NCBI GenBank assembly: GCA_030674185.1
Contig: CM060312.1
Coordinates: forward strand, 3,707,438-3,767,437
DNA from: Monoplex corrugatus
Lineage: Eukaryota > Mollusca > Gastropoda > Littorinimorpha > Ranellidae
Direction: 5' to 3'
Length of the DNA: 60,000 bases
Shown piece after piece: positions 22,664 to 35,291 of this stretch (its first letter is position 1; the number at the start of each line of letters is the position of its first letter). Both the position numbers and the translations under genes were made by a program. The notes beneath the pieces are model-generated. The model had not been told where the DNA came from and searched no databases. It saw only the letters and a program-made list of their open reading frames with translations.

Positions 22664-22830
22664 CCGTAACCCTTTGACTCCCGCATCATGTCCACCAGCA
22701 TTCTGCATTGTGAGCAAGCAAAAACTTAACCCTTTGACTCCCTCTCTCCCTCCTCTTGCAGGAGGCTGGTGGATAGGATGAGGGAGTGAAAAGGTTGTTT
22801 TGCAGCTGGTGGACAGGGTGCGAGAGACGT
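22664..22830. mobile_element. Palindromic copy of the dispersed 43-bp motif
   Basis: Two reversed units (AACCCTTTGACTCCCGCATC and TTAACCCTTTGACTCCCTC) are followed by two forward units (GGCTGGTGGATAGGATGAGGG and GCTGGTGGACAGGGTG). The turn is at TTGCAGGAGG. The two-reversed, forward organisation parallels 6470-6600, which argues for a common inverted ancestor. Confidence 0.6.
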
Positions 22831-23516
22831 GTTCTTCCTGTAAAGGTGATACAGGCATCAGAGGTCGATATGAATTATCGATTGTGAAAAAGCATGGATG
22901 GAAATATCCCCCACCCCTACCCTCCCCCCTGCCGTTGAGTGCACCCCCTGTGTGGCCTGCACGCTGTTGTTGTGGCCATGCAATCAGTGGGGCTGATTGG
23001 GGCAATGAGGTAGATGAGCGCACATTATTGTGTGGACGTTTTGGCGCATCACAAAAATACCGGTTGCGTGATGGATGATGGTAAGTGGCGAGATGAGAGA
23101 GGAATGTGGGGCGATGCTTGCCAAGGTGCTCATTGGCCCGGCAGTCAAGTGAAAGCCGGGAACGGGGAGGGCTGAGGGGAGGTGGCCAACCTGGTTATTT
23201 GGGCCGTGTCCAGTTGGCTGCTGTATGGACGACTGCAGTCCATGGCTTATCATCACAGTGAGGCCAGCTCTCTGCTTACACTCCGCTAGATGAAGGGCAG
23301 CAGTAACAAGTGTGTGCGTTAGACGGCTGTAAGCTTTGATGGTAATAGAGGACAAACAAAACAGAAAGGCAGAGTAGTGTGTGCGGCAGAGCCCTCCATA
23401 AAGGTTTGATGGCAGTTGATGAACCAGCATCAAAATTGTCTGGCCAGCAACTCCTTTTGACTACGTCCAGTGGACACCGACATTAGTGGGATTACGGTGC
23501 GCTACTGATTATACTC
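22831..23516. other. Unique-looking intronic sequence
   Basis: This is moderately GC-rich sequence without repeats. Weak ORFs on both strands (22800-23078 plus, 22984-23433 minus) show no motif or splice pattern that I trust. Confidence 0.55.
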
Positions 23517-23517
23517 C

Positions 23518-23568
<51 letters not shown>

Positions 23569-23780
23569 GTGTGTGTTGTGTGCTCGCGCGCATGCGCGTG
23601 CGTGCGTGCGTGCGTGCTTTGCCTGTCTGTTTATGTGTGTACGTGTTTTCAGAGTTTGTTCGTGTTGTGTGTGTGGGGGGGGGGGGGGGAAGAGGGAAGG
23701 GGGAGTATGTGTGTGTGTGTGTATGTGTGGGTGATGTGTATGTGTGTGGGTGCGCGTGTTGTGTGTGTGGTGGGTGTTGT

Positions 23781-23811
<31 letters not shown>

Positions 23812-23833
23812 CTGTGTGCTTGTATGCAGTGTG

Positions 23834-23879
<46 letters not shown>

Positions 23880-23912
23880 TAAGAGAGAGGAGAGAGAGAG
23901 AGAGAGAGATTT
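23517..23912. repeat. Compound (GT)n, G-run and (GA)n microsatellite
   Basis: GT blocks at 23519-23580, 23705-23800 and 23835-23880 are separated by GCGCGCATGCGCGTGCGTGC, a G run of about 14 near 23675 and GA runs. The GC-alternating segment is a Z-DNA candidate. Confidence 0.94.
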
Positions 23913-24124
23913 ATGTAAGTGTACGTTTATAGTTATGATACATGGGATTCGTGACTTGTATCTGTCAGTAACTGTGACAGTATAAATGACAGGTAAATGA
24001 CCCTCAGGATATGAGATGCATCGTAAAAATTTTTATTTACCTTTTTTGAAGAGAAGTATCTAATACTACTAGTAATAGCAGTATTTATTTGAACCATTGG
24101 TACATGATTGCTACTCATCACCCT

Positions 24125-26253
24125 GTCCTCATATTACTCACCCTTTCCATTTCCCTGTCTCATCCTCTCCACATCCCTGTCTCATCCTCTCCATTTCCCT
24201 GTCTCATCCTCTCCATTTCCCTGTCTCATTCTCTTCCATTTCCCTGTCTCACCCTCTCCATTTCCCTGTCTCACCCTCTCCATTTCCCTGTCTCATTCTC
24301 TCCATTTCCCTGTCTCACCCTCTCCATTTCCATGTCTCACCCTCTCCATTTCACTGTCTCATTCTCTCCATTTCCCTGTCTCACCCTCTCCATTTCCCTG
24401 TCTCATTCTCTCCATTTCCCTGTCTCACCCTCTCCATTTCCCTGTCTCATTCTCTCCATTTCCCTGTCTCCACCTCTCCATTTCCCTGTCTCATCCTCTC
24501 CATTTCCATGTCTCATCCTCTCCATTTCCATGTCTCACCCTCTCCATTTCCCTGTCTCACCCTCTCCATTTCCCTGTCTCACCCTCTCCATTTCCCTGTC
24601 TCACCCTCTCCATTTCCCTCTGTCACCCTCTCCATTTCCCTGTCTCATTCTCTCCATTTCCCTGTCTCATCCTCTCCATTTCCCTGTCTCACCCTCTCCA
24701 TTTCCCTGTCTCATCCTCTCCATTTCCATGTCTCACCTCTCCATTTCCCTGTCTCACCCTCTCCATTTTCCTGTCTCATCCTCTCCATTTCCATGTCTCA
24801 CCCTCTCCATTTCCTGTCTCACCCTCTCCATTTCCCTTCTCATTCTCTCCATTTCCCTGTCTCACCCTCTCCATTTCCCTGTCTCACCCTCTCCATTTCC
24901 CTGTCTCACCCTCTCCATTTCCCTGTCTCACCCTCTCCATTTCCCTGTCTCACCCTCTCCATTTCCCTGTCTCACCCTCTCCATTTCCCTGTCTCACCCT
25001 CTCCATTTCCCTGTCTCATCCTCTCCATTTCCCTGTCTCACCCTCTCCATTTCCCTGTCTCACCCTCTCCATTTCCCTGTCTCATCCTCTCCATTTTCCT
25101 GTCTCATCCTCTCCATTTCCCTCTCTCACCCTTTCCATTTCCCTGTCTCACCCCCCCTCCATTTCCCTGTCTCACCCTCTCCATTTTCCTGTCTCATCCT
25201 CTCCATTTTCCTCTCTGACCCTCTCCTCTCCATTTCCCTGTCTCATCCTCTCCACTTCCCTCTTTCACCCTATCCACTTCCCGCCCTCACCCTATCCACT
25301 TCCCTCTCTCCACCCTATCCACTTCCCTCTCTTACCTATCCACTTCCCTCTAGCTCTCTCACCCCATCCACTTCCTCTAGCTCTCTCAGCCTATCCACTT
25401 CCCTCTTTCATCCTATCCACTTCCCTATTTCACCCTATCCACTTCCCTCTCTCACCCTATCCACTTCCCTCTTTCATCCTATCCACTTCCCTCTTTCACC
25501 CTATCCACTTCCCTATTTCACCCTAGTTCACTTCCCTCTTTCATCCTATCCACTTCCCTCTTTCACCTATCCACTTCCCTCTTTCATCCTATCCACTTCC
25601 CTCTTTCATCCTATCCACTTCCCTCTCTCACCCTATCCACTTCCCTCTTTCACCTATTCCACTTCCCTCTTCACTCCTTCACCTTCCACTTCCTCTTTCA
25701 CCCTATCCTTTCCCTCTTTCACCCTATCCACTTCCCTCTTTCACCCTATCCACTTCCCTCTTTCACCCTATCCACTTCCCTCTTTCACCCTATCCCTTCC
25801 CTCTTTCACCCTATCCACTTCCCTCTTTCACCCTATCCACTTCCCTCATTTCACCCTATCCGTTTCCCTCTTTCATCCTATCCACTTCCCTCCCTCACTC
25901 TATCCATTTCCCTCCCTCACTCTCTCCACTTCCCTCCCTCATTCTATCCACTTCCCTTCCTCACTATCCACTTCCCTCCCTCATTCTATCCACTTCCCTT
26001 CCTCACTATCCACTTCCCGTCCTCACTATCCACTTCCCTCCCTCATTCTATCCACTTCCCTCTCTCACCCTATCCACTTCCCGCCCTCATTCTATCCACT
26101 TCCCTCCCTCATTCTATCCACTTCCCTTCCTCACTCTATCCACTTCCCTCTCTCATCCTATCCACTTCCCTCCCTCATTCTATCCACTTCCCTCCCCCAT
26201 TCTATCCACTTCCCTCTCTCACCCTACCCACTTCCCTTCCTCACTCTATCCAC
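24125..26253. repeat. 22-bp pyrimidine-rich minisatellite (left arm of a giant inverted repeat)
   Basis: From 24125 to about 25240 the unit is CATTTCCCTGTCTCACCCTC with TC, about 50 copies. From about 25245 to 26253 it shifts to CACTTCCCTCTTTCACCCTA with TC, later with CCCTC and TTC variants. The second variant is the reverse complement, with a few differences, of the unit in 26405-28456. A period of 22 keeps all three frames open for long distances, so the ORFs of 373 to 739 codons are artefacts. Confidence 0.96.
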
Positions 26254-26404
26254 TTGCTTTGTAAAGGACTCAAGGAGATATGGCTGTGCGCAGTCAGCTT
26301 GGCTTTAAACCAGGAGAAGAATTAGAAGAAACCTGTGGGAAAATCAGGCAATTGAAATTGATCAGGTGATGGAGACAAGGAGACAAGTGGAAAGTGTGGG
26401 GAAA
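26254..26404. other. Spacer between two inverted 22-bp arrays
   Basis: About 150 bp of non-repetitive sequence, starting TTGCTTTGTAAAGGACTC, separates the pyrimidine-rich and purine-rich arrays. Its last 40 bp (GGAGACAAGGAGACAAGTGG) already resemble the purine-rich unit. Confidence 0.8.
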
Positions 26405-28456
26405 GCTAATGGATAGGGTGAGGGAGACATGTGGATAGGGTGAGGGAGACATGTGGATAGGGTGAGGGAGACATGTGGATAGGGTGAGGGAGACATGTGG
26501 ATAGGGTGAAGGAATGTGGATAGGGTGAGGGAGACATGTGGATAGGGTGAGGGAGACATGTGGATAGGATAGGGAGATGTGATAGGGTGAGAGAGACATG
26601 TGGATAGGGTGAGGGAGACATGTGGATAGGGTGAGGGAGACATGTGGATAGGGTGAGGGAGACATGTGGATAGGGTGAGGGAGACATGTGGATAGGGTGA
26701 GGGAGACATGTGGATAGGGTGAGGAGAGACATGTGGATAGGTGAGAGGAGACATGTGGATAGGGTGAGGGAGACATGTGGATAGGGTGAGGGAGACATGT
26801 GGATAGGGTGAGAGAGAATGTGGATAGGGTGAGGGAGACATGTGGATAGGGTGAGGGAGACATGTGGATAGGGTGAGGGAGACATGTGGATAGGGTGAGA
26901 GGAGACATGTGGATAGGGTGAGGGAGACATGTGATAGGGTGAGGAGACATGTGGATAGGGTGAGGGAGACATGTGGATAGGGTGAGGGAGACATGTGGAT
27001 AGGGTGAGGGATGGATAGTGGGATAGATGGTGAGGGAGACATGTGATAGGGTTGAGGAGACATGTGGATAGGGTGAGGGAGACATGTGGATAGGGTGAGG
27101 GAGACATGTGGATAGGGTGAGGGAGACATGTGGATAGGGTGAGGAGACATGTGGATAGGGTGAGGGAGAATGTGGATAGGGTGAGGGAGACATGTGGATA
27201 GGGTGAGGGAGACATGTAGATAGGGTGAGGAGAATGTGGATAGGGTGAGGGAGACATGTGGATAGGGTGAGGGAGACATGTGGATAGGGTGAGGGAGACA
27301 TGTGGATAGGGTGAGGGAGACATGTGGATAGGGTGAGGGAGATATGTGGATAGGGTGAGGGGAGAGGACATGTGGATAGGGTGAGGGAGAATGTGGATAG
27401 GGTGAGGGAGATATGTGGATAGGGTGAGGGAACATGTGGATAGGGTGAGGAGACATGTGGATAGGGTGAGAGAGACATGTGGATAGGGTGAGAGAGACAT
27501 GTGGATAGGGTGAGGGAGACATGTGGATAGGGTGAGGAGACATGTGGATAGGGTGAGGGAGAATGTGGATAGGGTGAGAAGACATGTGGATAGGGTGAGG
27601 GAGAACGTGGATAGGTGAGGAGATATGTGGATAGGTGAGGACATGTGGATAGGGTGAGGGAGACATGTGGATAGGGTGAGGGAGACATGTGGATAGGGTG
27701 AGGGAGATATGTGGATAGGGTGAGGGAGACATGTGGATAGGGTGAGGGAGAATGTGGAGGTAGGGTGAGTGGAGGTACATGTGGATAGGGTGAAGTGAGG
27801 GTGAGGAACATGTAGATAGGGTGAGGGAGATATGTGGATAGGGTGAGAGAGATATGTGGATAGGGTGAGGGAGACATGTGGATAGGGTGAGGGAGACATG
27901 TGGATAGGGTGAGGGAGATATGTGGATAGGGTGAGGGAGATATGTGGATAGGGTGAGGGAGATATGTGGATAGGGTGAGGGAGATATGTGGATAGGGTGA
28001 GGGAGATATGTGGATAGGGTGAGAGAGACATGTGGATAGGGTGAGGGAGACATGTGGATAGGGTGAGGGAGACATGTGGATAGGGTGAGGGAGACATGTG
28101 GATAGAGTGAGGGAGACATGTGGATAGGGTGAAGGAGACATGTGGATAGGATGAGAGACATGTGGATAGGGTGAGGGAAACATGTGGATGGGGTGAGAGA
28201 CATGTGGATAGGGTGAGTGAGACGTGGATAGGGTGAGGGAGATATGTGGATAGGGTGAGGGAGACATGTGGATAGGGTGAGAGACATGTGGATAGGGTGA
28301 GGGAGATATGTGGATAGGGTGAGGGAGACATGTGGATAGGGTGAGAGAGACATGGATAGAGTGAGGGAGACATGTGGATAGGGTGAGGGAGACATGTGGA
28401 TAGGGTGAGAGAGACATGTGGATAGGGTGAGGGAGACATGTGGATAGGGTGAGGGA
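26405..28456. repeat. 22-bp purine-rich minisatellite (right arm of a giant inverted repeat)
   Basis: The unit is GTGGATAGGGTGAGGGAGAC plus AT, about 93 copies. Many copies lack one to three bases (GAGGAGACATG, GAGAATG). The GGATAGGGTGAGGGAG core equals the core of the dispersed 43-bp motif. Each unit has two GGG runs on the sense strand. Minus-strand ORFs of 677 to 830 codons are repeat artefacts. Confidence 0.96.
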
Positions 28457-28989
28457 CAGTGAGAACAGTAAAGGCTATATCGTTATGAATGTAGATCTCT
28501 AGCTCTGCGTCTCTCCACTTGTGATGTTCCATGAAGTAAAAAAAAACAACAAAAACAACAACAACAGGACAACATAAACAACAAGAACGACAGTAATAAT
28601 AGTAATGATGATAATAATAATCCATGAAAAACCATCCAGCCCTGCAGTGCGAATTGATTGCACCAACGTTCAACTTAGCAATATAGAAGCCGACACTCGG
28701 ACGATTTGATCTGTTGACGAAAGTGGATAGGTTCACAGAGAAGGGATGAGCAGCGGAGGGGTTGCGATGGAGGTGCCATCGATTGGAACGGGGTGTGCTG
28801 GAAGTGGCAGGCAGGCAGGGTGTGGCTGGCGGGCCAATCTGATGGCTGGCCACTGGAGTGTCTGTGGTTCTGGTTCCCTGTGGTCGGCTCCTCCCCATTT
28901 TGGGATGGTCTGTTCCAGTTGGCTGGTGGTGTTGGCCCGTGTGTCGTCCTGTGTTCTGTCAGGCTTGGGTACGGCCCACTGACCTGTGT
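28457..28989. other. Unique intronic segment
   Basis: It contains an (AAC)n-like run near 28545-28566 and a GC-richer stretch at 28740-28980. No domain or exon signal is convincing. Confidence 0.55.
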
Positions 28990-30880
28990 GAAGTTGTCAG
29001 GGTAGTGGACACATAGACTGGCGTACAGTGGACACATAGACTGGCGTACAGTGGACACATAGACTGGCGTACAGTGGACACATAGACCGGCCTACAGGGG
29101 ACACATAGACCGGCCTACAGGGGACACGTAGACTGGCCTACAGTGGACACATAGACCGGCCTACAATGGACACATAGACTGACCTACAATGGACACATAG
29201 ACTGGCCTACAGTGGACACATAGACTGACCTACAATGGACACATAGACTGGCCTACAGTGGACACATAGACTGACCTACAATGGACACATAGACTGGCCT
29301 ACAGTGGACACATAGACCTACAGTGGACACATAGACCTACAGTGGACACATAGACCTACAGTGGACACATAGACCTACAGTGGACACATAGACCTACAGT
29401 GGACACAGACTGGCCTACAGTGGACACATAGACCTACAGTGGACACATAGACTGGCCTACAGTGGACACATAGACCTACAGTGGACACATAGACCTACAG
29501 TGGACACATAGACCTACAGTGGACACATAGACAGGCCTACAGTGGACACATAGACCTACAGTGGACACATAGACCTACAGTGGACACATAGACTGGCCTA
29601 CAATGGACACAGACTGACCTACAATGGACACATAGACTGGCCTACAGTGGACACATAGACTGACCTACAGTGGACACATAGACCTACAGTGGACACATAG
29701 ACCTACAGTGGACACATAGACTGGCCTACAGTGGACACATAGACCTACAGTGGACACATAGACTGACCTACAGTGGACACATAGACCTACAGTGGACACA
29801 TAGACCTACAGTGGACACATAGACAGGCCTACAGTGGACACATAGACCTACAGTGGACACATAGACCTACAGTGGACACATAGACCTACAGTGGACACAT
29901 AGACCTACAGTGGACACATAGACTGACCTACAGTGGACACATAGACCTACAGTGGACACATAGACCTACAGTGGACACATAGACCTACAGTGGACACATA
30001 GACCTACAGTGGACACATAGACCGACCTACAGTGGACACATAGACCCACAGTGGACATATAGACCTACAGTGGACACATAGACCTACAGTGGATACATAG
30101 ATCTACAGTGGACACATAGACCTACAGTGGACACACAGACCTACAGTGGACACATAGACCTACAGTGGACACATAGACCTACAGTGGACACACAGACCTA
30201 GAGTGGACACATAGACCTACAGTGGACACATAGACCTACAGTGGACACATAGACCTACAGTGGACACACAGACCTACAGTGGACACATAGACCTACAGTG
30301 GACACATAGACCTACAGTGAACACATAGACCTACAGTGGACACATAGACTGGCGTACAGTGGACACATAGACCTACAGTGGACACATAGACCTACAGTGG
30401 ACACACAGACCTACAGTGGACACATAGACCTACAGTGGACACACAGACCTACAGTGGACACATAGACCTACAGTGGACACATAGACCTACAGTGGACACA
30501 CAGACCTACAGTGGACACATAGACCTATAGTGGACACATAGACCTACAGTGGACACAGACCTATAGTGGACACATAGATCTACAGTGGACACATAGACTG
30601 GCCTACAGTGGACACATAGACCTACAGTGGACACATAGACTGGCCTACAGTGGACACATAGACCTACAGTGGACACATAGACCTACAGTGGACACATAGA
30701 CAGGCCTACAGTGGACACATAGACCTACAGTGGACACATAGACCTACAGTGGACACATAGACTGGCCTATAGTGGACACATAGACCTACAGTGGACACAT
30801 AGACTGGCCTATAGTGGACACATAGACTGGCCTACAGTGGACACATAGACCTACAGTGGACACATAGACTGGCCTACAAA
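28990..30880. repeat. 19/23-bp minisatellite, about 90 copies
   Basis: The short unit ACCTACAGTGGACACATAG (19 bp) and the long unit ACTGGCCTACAGTGGACACA plus TAG (23 bp) are mixed. The 5' end is dominated by the long form and the centre by the short form, with small mixed blocks repeated. Neither length keeps a frame. Confidence 0.96.
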
Positions 30881-30904
30881 TCGTTAGTGGACACAACATA
30901 TCCT

Positions 30905-31285
30905 GCATCAGTGTATCGTCGTACAGACAGACGGACTGGGGTTGTTGACGTTAGAAACTTGGATGATGTCGGTGTGAATGACGTTAACAACTTAATGGAA
31001 GATAAGACTTGTGTTGGCATTAATGACGCCAGAAAATGTGATGGACAGGTAAGGGTGGTGTTGACATAAATGACGTCAGAAACTTGTTGGACAGATTACT
31101 GGTGTTGGCATTAATAACGTCAGAAAGTTGGTGAACAGATAGACTGGTTTGGGCATTGATAACATCAGAAAATTGATGATCAGATAGACTACTGTAAAGA
31201 TCAATAACGTCATAAAGTTGATAGACTGAGAAAAGCATTGCTAACGTCAGGCAGTTGATGAACGGAGGAGACTGGTGTAGGAATT
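30905..31285. repeat. Decayed tandem repeat of about 45 bp with TAACGTCAGAAA core
   Basis: Five to seven units share (A/T)AA(T/C)G(A/T)CGTCAGAAA-(G/C)TTG and GACAGATAGACTGGTGTTGG-like segments. One copy has a perfect TGACGTCA (31074-31081). The sequence from 31286 to 31600 holds no repeat or gene I can see. Confidence 0.65.
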
Positions 31286-31604
31286 TTTCAATGTTAATCA
31301 AATCCTCGACGGTCCGGTAATGTTTGGTAAGAAATTGGTGAGGTGTTGATGCCCATGCCTTAAGCACCACCTGCAGTGAAGAGGAATGAGTGAGTTGAGT
31401 AAGTGCAAACCCTGAAGATCCGTTAATCTACTGTTCGAATTTAGTGGCGTCAAAACCTGGATGGTTCGCTAGTGTAGTGTAGAAATGAAGGGGCATCCAG
31501 AACATTTGGGAAGGGGTGGACATGACCAGTCCCTAGACCCAGAGGGGGGTCTTGAGGATACCACAGATGATCTCCTGACCATTGTACACTGTAGGGCATC
31601 TTGT

Positions 31605-33292
31605 GTTGACCTACAGGTTCTACACTGATGCTGGATATGTTGTGTTTATGTACAAGTCATGCACTGATGCTGGGTATGTCGTGTTTATGTAGAAGCCATG
31701 CACTGATGCTGGATATGTTGTGTTTATGTACAAGTCATGCACTGATACAGGATATGTTGTGTTTATGTAGAAGCCATGCACTGATGCTGGATATGTTGTG
31801 TTTATGTAGAAGCCATGCACTGATGCTGGTTATGTTGTGTTTATGTAGAAGCCATGCACTGATGCTGGTTATGTTGTGTTTATGTAGAAGCCATGCACTG
31901 ATACAGGATATGTTGTGTTTATGTAGAAGCCATGCACTGATGCTGGTTATGTTGTGTTTATGTAGAAGCCATGCACTGATGCTGGATATGTTGTGTTTAT
32001 GTAGAAGCCATGCACTGATACAGGATATGTTGTGTTTATGTAGAAGCCATGCACTGATGCTGGTTATGTTGTGTTTATGTAGAAGCCATGCACTGATGCT
32101 GGATATGTTGTGTTTATGTACAAGCCATGCACTGATGCTGGTTATGTTGTGTTTATGTAGAAGCCATGCACTGATGCTGGTTATGTTGTGTTTATGTAGA
32201 AGCCATGCACTGATGCTGGATATGTTGTGTTTATGTAGAAGCCATGCACTGATGCTGGATATGTTGTGTTTATGTACAAGCCATGCACTGATGCTGGATA
32301 TGTTGTGTTTATGTAGAAGCCATGCACTGATGCTGGATATGTCGTGTTTATGTACAAGCCATGCACTGATGCTGGGTATGTCGTGTTTATGTACAAGCCA
32401 TGCACTGATACAGGATATGTCGTGTTTATGTACAAGCCATGCACTGATGCTGGATATGTTGTGTTTATGTACATGTACAAGCCATGCACTGATGCAGGAT
32501 ATGTCGTGTTTATGTACATGTACAAGCCATGCACTGATGCTGGATATGTTGTGTTTATGTACAAGCCATGCACTGATACAGGATATGTCGTGTTTATGTA
32601 CAAGCCATGCACTGATGCTGGATATGTTGTGTTTATGTACATGTACAAGCCATGCACTGATGCAGGATATGTCGTGTTTATGTACATGTACAAGCCATGC
32701 ACTGATGCTGGATATGTTGTGTTTATGTACAAGCCATGCACTGATGCTGGATATGTTGTGTTTATTTACATGTACAAGCCATGCACTGATGCAGGATATG
32801 TCGTGTTTATGTACATGTACAAGCCATGCACTGATGCTGGATATGTTGTGTTTATGTACAAGCCATGCACTGATGCTGGTTATGTTGTGTTTATGTACAA
32901 GCCATGCACTGATGCTGGTTATGTTGTGTTTATATACAAGCCATGCACTGATGCTGGTTATGTTGTGTTTATGTACAAGCCATGCACTGATGCTGGATAT
33001 GTTGTGTTTATATACAAGCCATGCACTGATACAGGATATGTTGTGTTTATGTACATGTACAAGCCATGCACTGATGCTGGTTATGTTGTGTTTATATACA
33101 AGCCATGCACTGATGCTGGTTATGTTGTGTTTATGTACAAGCCATGCACTGATGCTGGATATGTTGTGTTTATATACAAGCCATGCACTGATACAGGATA
33201 TGTTGTGTTTATGTACATGTACAAGCCATGCACTGATGCTGGTTATGTTGTGTTTATATACAAGCCATGCACTGATGAAAGTTATGTTGTGT
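31605..33292. repeat. 39/45-bp minisatellite with higher-order structure, about 42 copies
   Basis: The basic unit is GCCATGCACTGATGCTGGAT followed by ATGTTGTGTTTATGTA(G/C)AA. A 45-bp form has an extra CATGTA. The first third uses TAGAAGCC, which puts stops in one frame, and the rest uses TACAAGCC. Since 39 and 45 are multiples of three, several frames stay open (569 and 332 codons on plus, 186 on minus). The first-frame peptide period is 13 residues. I treat these ORFs as by-products. Confidence 0.95.
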
Positions 33293-33429
33293 TTACATGT
33301 TTGTATTCACTGTTTATATGTTTGTATTCACAGTTAATGTAGATTAGTGTCGGGGCAGTTTCAGCAGTCTTGCAGTATTGCATGTCTGTTGAACGAAGGT
33401 TGTAAGTGTATGCAAGAATCTTGGATGAA

Positions 33430-33493
<64 letters not shown>
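33430..33493. repeat. (GT)n microsatellite
   Basis: A pure GT run of about 60 bp. Confidence 0.96.
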
Positions 33494-33498
<5 letters not shown>

Positions 33499-33704
33499 GA
33501 AGACAGGAAAGTGTATCGTCAGTCAGTGTAGGGGAGAAAGCCGTCAGTCTGGCACTACAGACATCTTACACTGTGGCAGCCACACTAGGACGTCATGTGA
33601 GTCAGGATGGGTGGGGAAGTTGGTTAACGCTTTGACTTCACATACACCACCGTCATGCAGCATTCACCAGTTTTCTGCTGCTGCTCCCTGACCCTCTTAT
33701 CACA

Positions 33705-34738
33705 TCGTCTACTAGTGAGTAGGCGGAGGAGAGTGAAAGGGTTAGTGTACTTGTAAATAGAGTGAGAGAGTGAAAGGGTTGGGAAGCTGGTGGATAGGGT
33801 GAGAGAGTGAAAGGATTAGGAAGCTGGTGGACAGGGTGAGGGAGTCAGAGGGTTAGGAAGCTGGTGGACAGGGTGAGAGAGTGAAAGGATTAGGAAGCTG
33901 GTGGATAGGGTGAGGGAGTCAGAGGGTTAGGAAGCTGGTGGACAGGGTGAGAGAGTGAAAGGATTAGGAAGCTGGTGGATAGGGTGAGGGAGTCAGAGGG
34001 TTAGAAAGCTGGTGGACAAGGTGAGAGAAAGGATTAGGAAGCTGGTGGACAGGGTGAGAGAGTGAAAGGATTAGGAAGCTGGTGGACAGGGTGAGGGAGT
34101 CAGAGGGTTAGGAAGCTGGTGGATAGGGTGAGAGAGTGAAAGGATTAGGAAGCTGGTGGATAGGGTGAGGGAGTGAAAGGGTTGGGAAGCTGGTGGATAG
34201 GGTGAGGGAGTGAAAGGGTTGGGAAGCTGGTGGATAGGGTGAGGGAGTCAGAGGGTTAGGAAGCTGGTGGACAGGGTGAGGGAGTGAAAGGATCAGGAAG
34301 CTGGTGGATAGGGTGAGGGAGTCAGAGGGTTAGGAAGCTGGTGGACAGGGTGAGGGAGTGAAAGGGTTAGGAAGCTGATGGATATGGTGAGGGAGTGAAA
34401 GGATTAGGAAGCTGGTGGATAGGGTGAGGGAGTGAAAGGATTAGGAAGCTGGTGGACAGGGTGAGAGAGTGAAAGGATTTGGAAGTTGGTGGACAGGGTG
34501 AGGGAATGAAAGGATCTGGAAGCTGGTGGATAGGGTGAGGGAGTGAAAGGGTTAGGAAGCTGGTGGATAGGGTGAGGGAGTGAGGGTCAAGAAGCTGATG
34601 GATAGGGTGAGGGAGTGAAAGGATTAGGAAGCTGGTGGATATTGTTTGGGAGTGAAAGGGTTAAGAAGCTGATGGATAGGGTGAGGGAGTGAAAGGGTTA
34701 AGAAGCTGATGGACAGGGCGAGGCAGTGAAAGGGTTAA
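33705..34738. repeat. 43-bp-class minisatellite of the dispersed motif, about 25 copies
   Basis: The unit is GGAAGCTGGTGGATAGGGTG followed by AGGGAGT(GAAA/CAGA)GGGTTA. Alternation of GTGAAAGGATT and GTCAGAGGGTT forms gives a two-unit higher-order repeat in 33780-34020. Two places (34163-34186, 34200-34223) fit a G-quadruplex pattern on the + strand. The region 34739-35291 that follows has no gene or repeat I recognise. Confidence 0.94.
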
Positions 34739-35291
34739 AACCGACAGCGGAGAGAGGGCGGCAGGTAGGCAGGCAGACCGACAGCAGCTTCATTGTGTCA
34801 CCCTACCTGATAACCAGCTGCCAGCCGACAGTTGTAAGTGTACACTACAGTACACTCACTTTCTCCCTGCCAGTAAGGGGAGTCAGGCCTCGCCCTCTGG
34901 GTGGTGAGAGAGCGAGCTGTGATGATATAGCGTCGGAACACAGCACATAGTTACCGTGCACTGAGGCACTGTGAACTGGTATCATGTCTTTGTGATTGGT
35001 GTTGATCTGCGCTCACCTCTACACATGTGGTGTTGGAAAGATGGGCCCAGTGTAAAGGACATGATCCTGTCCCAATATGATGATGCACACGATGTTTTCC
35101 TACCATGAAATGAATGATTTAATGATGGTCTGTTATTGAGTGTCGCAAGTCGTCAGGATACCGTCAGTTTTGCTGTGTAACAAGTGAACTGTGCAAGTGA
35201 TAAGTGGTGTCTATGACTCGTGATTGGGGAAAAATAACAGAGGACAGCAAAGTAAGTGGCCTCTTGGATACAGTGGGAATCGGAATGATTG

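Noticed and set aside
24089..28898. ORFs of 370 to 830 codons on both strands (Ser/Pro/Leu/His-rich)
   Set aside because: They lie wholly in 22-bp tandem arrays. Several overlapping frames of the same region are equally open, codon content follows the repeat unit, and there are no domains or gene signals.
31628..33342. Plus-strand ORFs of 569 and 332 codons with 13-residue periods (MLDMLCLCRSHA-like, TDAGYVVFMYKPC)
   Set aside because: The 39-bp unit is a multiple of three, so several frames and the opposite strand remain open together. There is no splice or start evidence and no known family.
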